NCBI GenBank assembly: GCA_036735545.1
Contig: DAINOD010000016.1
Span: 1-47,183, forward strand
Length of the DNA stretch: 47,183 nt
Source: Rubrimonas sp036735545
Lineage (GTDB): Bacteria > Pseudomonadota > Alphaproteobacteria > Rhodobacterales > Rhodobacteraceae
Reading direction: 5' to 3'
Below the pieces are notes generated by a model. It was given only the letters and a program-made list of their open reading frames with translations. It was not told the origin of the DNA and ran no database searches. The translations under genes were made by a program, and so were the position numbers. Every line of letters begins with the position of its first letter. Positions within the stretch are counted from its first letter, which is position 1. Positions 41,411 to 47,183 of this stretch are shown here, one piece after another.

Positions 41411-42643
41411 ATGCTGAGACGCCTGAACGCCGAACGCGCGAAGGTCGGCCGGCGCGTGATGCTCTACAGCCACGACACGTTCGGCCTCGGACACCTGCGG
41501 CGGTCGCGCACGATCGCGCAGGCGCTGGCGGCGGAGAATCCCGAACTGTCGGCGCTGATCATGACCGGCTCGCCGGTCGCGGGCCGCTTCGACTTTCCCG
41601 ACCGGGTGGACCACGTGCGCCTGCCCGGCGTCGTGAAGCTGCCCGACGGCAGCTACAAGTCCCACAACCTCGGCGTGGACGTCGAGGAGACGACGCGGCT
41701 GCGCGCCGCCCTGCTCGCCGCGGCTGAGGGCAGCTTCGAGCCGGACGTGCTTATCGTCGACAAGGAGCCATGGGGCTTCCGCAACGAACTGGCCGCCACG
41801 CTGGCGGCCGCGCGGGCGCGCGGGGCGCGGATCGTGCTGGGCGTGCGCGACGTGCTCGACGACCCGGCCTCGCTGGCCGACGAGTGGGCGCGCAAGAACG
41901 CCGTGGAGGCGGTCGAGAGCTTCTACGACGAGATCTGGATCTACGGCGTGCCCGAGGTGTGCCGGCCGCTGGAGGGCCTGCCGCTGTCGGCGGCGGCGTC
42001 GCGGCGCATCGTCTACACCGGCTATCTCCGGCGCGAGGCGCCGCCGCCCTCTCCCTCGGACTGGGAGCCGTCGACGCCCGGACCCTACATCCTCGTCACC
42101 ACCGGCGGCGGCGGCGACGGGGCGGAGCTGGTCGACTGGACGCTGTCCGCCTACGAGGCCGATCCCACCCTGTCGATCCACGCGGTGCTGGTCTACGGCC
42201 CCTTCCTGCGCGCCGATCTGCGCGCCGACTTCGACCGCCGCGCCCAGGCGCTGGACGGCCGCATCGAGACGGTGGGCTTCGACAGCCGGCTGGAGCGCAT
42301 CCTGCAGGGCGCGCAGGGGGTTGTCGCGATGGGCGGCTACAACACGTTCTGCGAGATACTGTCGCTCGACAAGCCGGCGGTGATCGCCCCGCGCACCTTC
42401 CCGCGGCAGGAGCAGCTGATCCGCGCCGCCGCCGCCGAGCGGCTGGGGCTTGCGCGGATGCTCCACCGCGCGCGCGACGGCGATGGGCCGATCGTGATGG
42501 CCGACGCGATCCGAGACCTCGCGCGGCAGAGCCCGCCCTCCACCGGGCGCATTCCCGGCCTGCTCGACGGGCTCGACACCATCGCGGCGCGCATGGCGTC
42601 GCGCGGCTCGCCCGCGGCGCGCGCCGTAGCCCATGGTGGCTGA
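41411..42643 (+). CDS. MurG-like (GT28-type) glycosyltransferase
   Basis: 410 residues from the ATG at 41411. The GGGGGAG ribosome-binding site is unusually close, so the in-frame ATG at 41459 (VMLYSHDTFGLGHLRRS) is a possible true start. The N-terminal Rossmann domain carries YSHDTFGLGHLRRSRTI, a nucleotide-sugar transferase start. The C-terminal domain has VTTGGGGDGAELV and the acceptor/donor loop VAMGGYNTFCEILSLDKPAV (about 307-326), followed by PRTFPRQEQLIRA. It is the first of five co-directional genes (next overlap 11 bases), probably assembling a surface or storage glycan or glycolipid. The sugar and acceptor are unknown. Confidence 0.78.
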   Translation: MLRRLNAERAKVGRRVMLYSHDTFGLGHLRRSRTIAQALAAENPELSALIMTGSPVAGRFDFPDRVDHVRLPGVVKLPDGSYKSHNLGVDVEETTRLRAALLAAAEGSFEPDVLIVDKEPWGFRNELAATLAAARARGARIVLGVRDVLDDPASLADEWARKNAVEAVESFYDEIWIYGVPEVCRPLEGLPLSAAASRRIVYTGYLRREAPPPSPSDWEPSTPGPYILVTTGGGGDGAELVDWTLSAYEADPTLSIHAVLVYGPFLRADLRADFDRRAQALDGRIETVGFDSRLERILQGAQGVVAMGGYNTFCEILSLDKPAVIAPRTFPRQEQLIRAAAAERLGLARMLHRARDGDGPIVMADAIRDLARQSPPSTGRIPGLLDGLDTIAARMASRGSPAARAVAHGG

Positions 42644-43925
42644 GCGGCCGGACCCGCCGCTCGCCGTGGTGATGAAGGGATGGCCACGGCTGTCCGAGAC
42701 CTTCATCGCGCAGGAGTTGCGCGCGCTCGAGGAGCGGGGCCTCGACTTCGTGATCTGGTCGCTGCGCCGACCGACCGACGCCAAGGTCCACGCCCTGCAC
42801 CGCGCCGTGCAGGCCCCGGTGCGCTATCTGCCGGAATACCTGCACGACGAGCCGCTGCGCGTTCTGCGCGGGCTCTGGGCCGCCATGTCGACGCCGGGCT
42901 TCGGCGCCGCGTTCCGCGCCTGGATGGCCGATCTGCGCCGTGACGGCACGGTGAACCGCGTCCGGCGCTTCGGGCAGGCGTGCGTGCTGGCCGCCGAGGC
43001 GGGGCCCGAGGTGCGGCTGCTCTACGTCCATTTCCTGCACACGCCGGGCTCGGTGACGCGCTACGCCGCGATGATGCGCGGCTGGACCTGGGGCTTCTCC
43101 GCGCACGCCCGCGACATCTGGACCATCCCGGATTGGGAGAAGCGCGAGAAGCTCGCCGACGCCGCCTTCGGCGTCACCTGCACAAACGCGGGCGCGGAGC
43201 ATCTGCGCAGCCTCGCCGGGGCGGGCGCGCAGGTGCAGTTGATCTACCACGGGCTCGACCTCGGTCGCTTTCCGCCGCCGCCGCCCACGCGACCCGCCCG
43301 CAACGGCACGTCGCGCGACGATCCGGTTCAGATCGTCTCGGTCGGCCGGCTGGTGGAGAAGAAGGGCTATGACGAGTTGCTGTTCGCGCTGGCCGACCTG
43401 CCGCGCGGGCTGCACTGGCGCTTCACCCATGTCGGCGGCGGACCGCTGGGCCCGAAGCTGAGGGAGACGGCCGCCCGCCTCGGCATCGCCCGCCGCATCG
43501 CCTGGCGCGGGGCCTGCGACCAGGCGGAGGTGATCGAGACGCTGCGCGCGGCCGATCTGTTCGTGCTGGCCGCGCGCGTGGCGGCCGACGGCGACCGTGA
43601 CGGGCTGCCCAACGTGCTGATGGAGGCGGCCAGCCAGAACCTCGCCACGATCGCCACCGCCGTCTCCGCGATCCCGGAATTCGTCGAGCACGGCGTGACC
43701 GGCGTTCTCGTGCAGCCGCGCGACGCGCCGGCGCTCTCAAGCGCCATCTTCCGGCTGGCCCGCGATCCGGCGGCGCGCGCGACGATGGGCGCGGCGGCGC
43801 GCGCGCGCCTCGTGAGCCACTTCGGCGCGGCGGCTGGGGCCGACGCGCTGGCCGCCCGTCTGCGCGCAGCGCTGGGGCGCGCGGAGCCCGCCGCGGCGAC
43901 CCACGCTGCCGCGCCCCAGCCGTGA
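42633..43925 (+). CDS. Glycosyltransferase family 4 protein
   Basis: 430 residues, overlapping the previous gene by 11 bases. A GT-B glycosyltransferase: VVMKGWPRLSETFIAQELRA at the N-terminus is typical of family 4 colanic-acid/exopolysaccharide enzymes. The C-terminal domain has SVGRLVEKKGYDELLFAL (about 236-253) and DGLPNVLMEAASQNLATIAT with a Glu in the nucleotide-sugar site. The C-terminal tail is Ala/Pro-rich. It sits in the five-gene glycosyltransferase block, 12 bases before the next gene. The product glycan cannot be predicted. Confidence 0.85.
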   Translation: MVAERPDPPLAVVMKGWPRLSETFIAQELRALEERGLDFVIWSLRRPTDAKVHALHRAVQAPVRYLPEYLHDEPLRVLRGLWAAMSTPGFGAAFRAWMADLRRDGTVNRVRRFGQACVLAAEAGPEVRLLYVHFLHTPGSVTRYAAMMRGWTWGFSAHARDIWTIPDWEKREKLADAAFGVTCTNAGAEHLRSLAGAGAQVQLIYHGLDLGRFPPPPPTRPARNGTSRDDPVQIVSVGRLVEKKGYDELLFALADLPRGLHWRFTHVGGGPLGPKLRETAARLGIARRIAWRGACDQAEVIETLRAADLFVLAARVAADGDRDGLPNVLMEAASQNLATIATAVSAIPEFVEHGVTGVLVQPRDAPALSSAIFRLARDPAARATMGAAARARLVSHFGAAAGADALAARLRAALGRAEPAAATHAAAPQP

Positions 43926-43937
43926 AGCAAGCGGATC

Positions 43938-45023
43938 GTGACCCGCGTCGCCTTCTACGCCCCGATGAAGCCGCCCGACCACCCGACACCCTCGGGCGAT
44001 CGCCGCATAGCGCGGCTGATGCAGCGGGCGCTGGAGCGGGCGGGCTTCCCCAGCTTCCTCGCCTCGCGCCTGCGCACCCGCGACGGGACGGGCGACCCTG
44101 CGGCGCAGCAAGTCCTGCGCGCCGCCGCCGCGGACGAGGCGGCGCGGCTGATCGGCGCGCTGCGCGCCGACCCGCCAGCGCTGTGGTTCACCTACCATTG
44201 CTACTGGAAGGCCCCGGACCTGATCGGCCCGGCGGTCGCCGCCGCGCTCTCAATCCCCTATGTCGTCGCCGAAGGCGCGCGGACGCCGGCCCGGCGCCGC
44301 GAAGGGCCATGGGCGGGCTTCGCCGCCGCGGCGGAGGCTGCGCTCGACCGGGCGGCGGTGATCTTCTGGCCGACCGCGCGCGACCTGCCGCTGCTCAAGG
44401 CGCTGCGCCCCCCCGACCAGCGCCTCGTGCGCCTGCCGCCCTTCACCGCGCTGGGCCAGCCGGCCGGCCGCCCGGTGTCGCGCGACGGGCCGCTCAGGCT
44501 CTGCGCGGTCGCGATGATGCGACAGGGAGACAAGCTCGCCTCCTATCGCGCGCTCGCCGCGGCGCTGGCGGCGGCGCAGGACGTGGACTGGACGCTTGAC
44601 GTCGCCGGCGATGGCGAGGCGGAGGCCGAGGTGCGCGCGGCGCTCGCGCCCTTCGGCGACCGGGTGCGCCTGCTCGGGCGCCGCGACGACCGGCCGGGGT
44701 TGCATGCGGTGTATGAGGCGGCCGACCTGCTGGTCTGGCCCGGGGTGAACGAGGGGTTCGGCATGGTCTATCTCGAAGCGCAGGCCACCGGCCGCGCCGT
44801 CGTCGCGGAGGACAGGCCCGGCGTGCGCGACGTGCTGGCCCCCGGCGCGGCGCTGACCCCGCCGGGCGACGCGGAGGCCTTCGCCGCCGCGCTGCGCTGC
44901 TTCGGCACCGACCGTGGGGCGCTGGCCGCCGCCGGCGCCGCGGCGCGGGCGCACATGGAGGCGCATCACGGCGTCGAGGCGGCCGCCCGCCGACTGAGCG
45001 ACGCGCTGGGGCCGCTGCTGTGA
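43938..45023 (+). CDS. Glycosyltransferase (GT-B fold, family 1/4-like)
   Basis: 361 residues from a GTG twelve bases after the previous gene. The N-terminus RVAFYAPMKPPDHPTPSGDR is a recurrent start in Rhodobacterales glycosyltransferases. The C-terminal donor domain has LAAAQDVDWTLDVAGDGEA, LVWPGVNEGFGMVYLEAQAT (E-x7-E pattern, about 266-285) and GRAVVAEDRPGVRDVL. The stop overlaps the histidine phosphatase start (GTGA). It forms part of a coupled group with that phosphatase. Acceptor and donor unknown. Confidence 0.82.
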   Translation: MTRVAFYAPMKPPDHPTPSGDRRIARLMQRALERAGFPSFLASRLRTRDGTGDPAAQQVLRAAAADEAARLIGALRADPPALWFTYHCYWKAPDLIGPAVAAALSIPYVVAEGARTPARRREGPWAGFAAAAEAALDRAAVIFWPTARDLPLLKALRPPDQRLVRLPPFTALGQPAGRPVSRDGPLRLCAVAMMRQGDKLASYRALAAALAAAQDVDWTLDVAGDGEAEAEVRAALAPFGDRVRLLGRRDDRPGLHAVYEAADLLVWPGVNEGFGMVYLEAQATGRAVVAEDRPGVRDVLAPGAALTPPGDAEAFAAALRCFGTDRGALAAAGAAARAHMEAHHGVEAAARRLSDALGPLL

Positions 45024-45607
45024 CCGCGCTCGCGCTGCTGCGCCATTTTCCCACCGACTGGAACGAGGCCGGCCGCCTCCAGGGCCGCGTGGACCGCCCG
45101 CTGACCGACGCCGCCCGCGCCGCGCTGGCTGGGCTGGCGCCCCCGCCCGAGTGGCGCGCGGCGCGCGTGATCGCGAGCCCGCTGTCGCGCGCCCGCGACA
45201 CCGCCCTTGCGCTGTGGGGCGCGGCCGAGACCGACGCGCGCCTTACGGAACTGGCGTGGGGGGACTGGGAGGGCCGGCGCGGCGCCGACCTCGTCGCGGA
45301 CCCCGCTTCGGGCTACACCCACGTCGAGCATTGGGGCTGGGACCGCCGCCCCCCGGGCGGCGAAAGCCCCGCCGACGCCTGGGCCCGCGTCTCCCCCGCG
45401 CTGGCCGAGATCGCCGCGCACGGCGCGCCCACCGTGCTGGTCATCCATCGCGGGCTGATCCGGGTGATCCTCGCCCGCGCCCATGGCTGGAACTTCGACC
45501 GCCCCGAGCCCTTCGCCATCAAGCGCGCCCGCATGATCCCGCTGCGCCTGGGCCCAGACGGCGCGCCCAGCCCGGACGGCGAGGCGCTGCGGCTGGTTCC
45601 CCGGTGA
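45020..45607 (+). CDS. Histidine phosphatase family protein (RHF variant)
   Basis: 195 residues from GTG, overlapping the flanking genes by 4 bases on both sides. A small phosphoglycerate-mutase-fold phosphatase with the phosphohistidine His9 in ALLRHFPTDWNEAGRLQG; the usual RHG is RHF here. Other pieces are the second Arg in ASPLSRARDTALAL, the acid/base region ELAWGDWEGRRG, and the C-terminal His in VLVIHRGLIRVIL. Embedded inside a glycosyltransferase operon, it may dephosphorylate a sugar phosphate or a glycan precursor. This is inference from position only. Confidence 0.85.
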   Translation: MTALALLRHFPTDWNEAGRLQGRVDRPLTDAARAALAGLAPPPEWRAARVIASPLSRARDTALALWGAAETDARLTELAWGDWEGRRGADLVADPASGYTHVEHWGWDRRPPGGESPADAWARVSPALAEIAAHGAPTVLVIHRGLIRVILARAHGWNFDRPEPFAIKRARMIPLRLGPDGAPSPDGEALRLVPR

Positions 45608-46689
45608 GGGTCGCGTTCCTCGTCACCCACCTCTCCGGCGGCGGGCACCTGGCGCGCACGCTCGCGCTGGCCCGCGGCGTCGCCGCCCGGGGAGCCGAGG
45701 CGCTGGTCGTCAGCGGCGGCCGGCCCCTGCCCCATCTCGATGTCGCGGGCGTGCGATTCGTCCAGCTTCCCCCCCTAGCCGTGGCCGACCACGACTACGC
45801 GCGGCTGCTCACGCCCGATGGCGCGCCGGCGGACGCCGCCTATCTGGCGGCGCGGTCGGCGGCGGCGGCGGCGGCCGTCGCGGGGGCCGACCGGCTCGTG
45901 GTGGAGCTCTACCCCTTCGGCCGCCGGGCGCTGGCCGCGGAGTTCGAGGCGGCCGTCGCCGCCGCGGGCGGCCGGGCGCTGGTCTCGGTGCGCGACTTTC
46001 CCGAGCCGCCGCGCAAGGCGCGTCGCATTCCCGAGACCCACGCCGCCCTGCGCCGCTGGTGCGCCGGCGTGCTGGTGCATGGCGATCCCGCCGTCGCTCC
46101 CTTCGACCTCGGCTGGCCCGGCGCCGCCGAGATCGCCGACCTGCTGCGCCCCACCGGCTATGTCGCCGAGCCCCTGCCTCCGCCCGAGGGCGATCCGGCC
46201 GAGGTGCTGGTCGCCGAGGGCGGCGGCGGTCTGGGCCGGTCGCTGCTGGCCGCGGCGGTGGAGGCGGCGCGGCTAGGCGAGCGCCCATGGCGCCTTCGGG
46301 TCGGCGGGGCCGACGCCGCGGCCGCGGCGTCGCGTCTGAACGCGCTCGCCGCCGGCGCGCCCGTGATCGCCGAGCCCGCCGCGGCGGACTATCGCGCCCG
46401 GCTGAAGACCTGCGCCGCCTCGGTCAGCCTCGCGGGCTACAACACCGCGGTGGACCTGCTGCAGAGCGGGGCGCCCGCCGTCCTCGTCCCGCTCGCCGCG
46501 CCGCGGGAGCAGGAGCAGCGCCTGCGCGCCGCCGCGCTGGCCCGCTCGCCGCAGTTCGAGCGCCTCGACGACCCGACGCCGCAGGCGCTGGCCGCGGCCG
46601 TGGCGCGCGCGGTCGCCCGCGGCCGCGCCGCCCCGCCCGCCGTGGCGCTCGACGGCGCGGCCCGCGGGGCGGAGATCATCCTCGCCTGA
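45604..46689 (+). CDS. MurG-like (GT28-type) glycosyltransferase, second copy
   Basis: 361 residues from a GTG overlapping the phosphatase stop. It resembles the first gene of this operon in its design: N-terminal FLVTHLSGGGHLARTLALAR is a nucleotide-sugar transferase start. The C-terminal loop is SLAGYNTAVDLLQSGAPAVL (about 275-294), followed by VPLAAPREQEQRLRA. The two genes flank the operon, and their C-terminal halves share the pattern GYNT, a gap, PAV, and PRxxEQ. A function in adding sugars to a lipid or polysaccharide is inferred. It ends convergently with an ABC permease gene. Confidence 0.75.
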   Translation: MRVAFLVTHLSGGGHLARTLALARGVAARGAEALVVSGGRPLPHLDVAGVRFVQLPPLAVADHDYARLLTPDGAPADAAYLAARSAAAAAAVAGADRLVVELYPFGRRALAAEFEAAVAAAGGRALVSVRDFPEPPRKARRIPETHAALRRWCAGVLVHGDPAVAPFDLGWPGAAEIADLLRPTGYVAEPLPPPEGDPAEVLVAEGGGGLGRSLLAAAVEAARLGERPWRLRVGGADAAAAASRLNALAAGAPVIAEPAAADYRARLKTCAASVSLAGYNTAVDLLQSGAPAVLVPLAAPREQEQRLRAAALARSPQFERLDDPTPQALAAAVARAVARGRAAPPAVALDGAARGAEIILA

Positions 46690-46707
46690 CCGCAATCGCG
46701 GCGGTCA
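46687..46707. terminator. Bidirectional hairpin between the glycosyltransferase and permease genes
   Basis: TGACCGC (46687-46693) and GCGGTCA (46701-46707) form an exact 7-bp stem with a 7-base loop AATCGCG. The first three bases of the 5' arm are the plus-strand stop codon and the last three of the 3' arm encode the minus-strand stop. There is no T tract, so the terminator role is inferred from location. Confidence 0.45.
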
Positions 46708-47183
46708 GGAATAGGGGTCGAGCGCGTCCCGCAGCCCGTCGCCCATGAAGCTGAAGGCGAGCACCACCATCATCACCGGGGCCAGCGGCATGAGGAGCCA
46801 CGGGTAGATCTCGACCACGGTCAGATCGAGCGCGTCGTTCAGCATCAGCCCCCAGCTGACAGACGGGGCTCGCAGCCCCAGCCCGAGGAAGGACAGCGCC
46901 GTCTCGCCGAGGATCATCCCCGGCACGGCGAGCGTCGCCGAGGCCACGAGGTGGCTCATGAAATTGGGCATCATGTGGCGCGCGATGATCCGCTGCGGCG
47001 AGGCGCCCATCAGCACCGCGGCGCGCACATAGTCCTCCTCGCGCAGGGCGAGGAACTTCGAGCGCACCGCCCGCGCCAGCCCCGGCCAGTCGAGCAGGCC
47101 GAGGATGATCGAGATCATGAAGAACACCGACACCGACGACCAGTTGGGCGGGATCGCCGCCGACAGCGCCAGCCAGATCGGCA
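46705..47183 (-). CDS. ABC transporter permease, dipeptide/oligopeptide type (5'-truncated)
   Basis: About 159 residues of the C-terminal part; the 5' end lies beyond the window. This is the inner-membrane subunit of a DppC/OppC-type importer. The cytoplasmic EAA loop is visible as EEDYVRAAVLMGASPQRIIA, followed by RHMMPNFMSHLVASATLAVP, then GETALSFLGLGLRAPSVSWG and the C-terminal SFMGDGLRDALDPYS. Its partner permease, ATP-binding and binding-protein genes are presumably to the right. Substrate cannot be deduced. Confidence 0.9.
   Translation of the reverse strand, partial: PIWLALSAAIPPNWSSVSVFFMISIILGLLDWPGLARAVRSKFLALREEDYVRAAVLMGASPQRIIARHMMPNFMSHLVASATLAVPGMILGETALSFLGLGLRAPSVSWGLMLNDALDLTVVEIYPWLLMPLAPVMMVVLAFSFMGDGLRDALDPYS

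Noticed and set aside
41162..42784. Upstream extension of the MscS frame on the minus strand
   Set aside because: A signal peptide begins at the ATG at 41161, and the upstream part is antisense to a glycosyltransferase gene.
1..47183. Mobile elements, CRISPR arrays, tRNA or rRNA genes, toxin-antitoxin pairs
   Set aside because: No transposase, integrase, repeat-spacer array or RNA gene signature was recognised anywhere in the window.

Overview
This 47 kb window is chromosomal DNA from a very GC-rich (by eye about 70% G+C) phototrophic alphaproteobacterium, most likely of the Rhodobacterales type. The evidence is the gene order bchN-B-H-L-M-lhaA-puhA-B-C-acsF-puhE-hemA, a C4-pathway 5-aminolevulinate synthase inside the photosynthesis cluster, a spheroidene monooxygenase (crtA), the helABCDX-like ccmA-B-C-D-G operon and the motB-flgE-K-L-I flagellar block. 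No rRNA, tRNA, CRISPR, insertion sequence or phage gene was recognised. Coding density is very high and many neighbouring genes overlap by 4 bases (ATGA or GTGA).

Layout. (1) 1-16076, plus strand: part of the photosynthesis gene cluster. It makes bacteriochlorophyll (dark-operative protochlorophyllide reductase BchN/B/L, Mg-chelatase subunit BchH, methyltransferase BchM, oxygen-dependent cyclase AcsF). It also builds the reaction centre and LH1 (PuhA, LhaA, PuhB, PuhC, PuhE), supplies ALA (HemA) and feeds carotenoid synthesis (CrtA, Idi). (2) 16110-17009, minus: metA, predicted to use acetyl-CoA, with a structured leader. (3) 17129-24203: flagellar genes, fliM on the minus strand, then motB, flgE, flgK, flgL and flgI on the plus strand. 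(4) 24209-32527, minus: a nine-gene, translationally coupled operon (SDR, MarR, crotonase, acyl-CoA dehydrogenase, cupin, aryl-CoA ligase, RidA, an FMO-type monooxygenase and a PhzS-like monooxygenase). It looks like aerobic degradation of an aromatic, perhaps amino-aromatic, acid through CoA thioesters. (5) 32677-36625, plus: a cupin_5 protein, a divergent ThiE-like protein and the cytochrome c maturation genes ccmABCDG. (6) 36626-38717: a regulatory region with a good sigma-54 (-24/-12) promoter match, then a stand-alone allophanate hydrolase. (7) 38798-41161, minus: a large MscS-family channel. (8) 41411-46689, plus: a five-gene glycosyltransferase operon with an embedded histidine phosphatase. 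(9) 46705-47183, minus: the 3' part of an oligopeptide/dipeptide-type ABC permease.

How it fits together: hemA, bch, puh, crtA and idi form one co-directional pigment and reaction-centre assembly line, while the ccm genes mature the c-type cytochromes that photosynthetic electron flow needs. The most unusual items are the aromatic-CoA operon with two separate flavin monooxygenases and an atypical crotonase, the sigma-54-type promoter on the orphan allophanate hydrolase, a perfect 10-bp stem at the hemA/crtA junction, an alternative-pairing leader before metA, and hairpins that use the facing stop codons at convergent gene ends. Functions are assigned from motifs and gene order by reading alone; no database search was possible.
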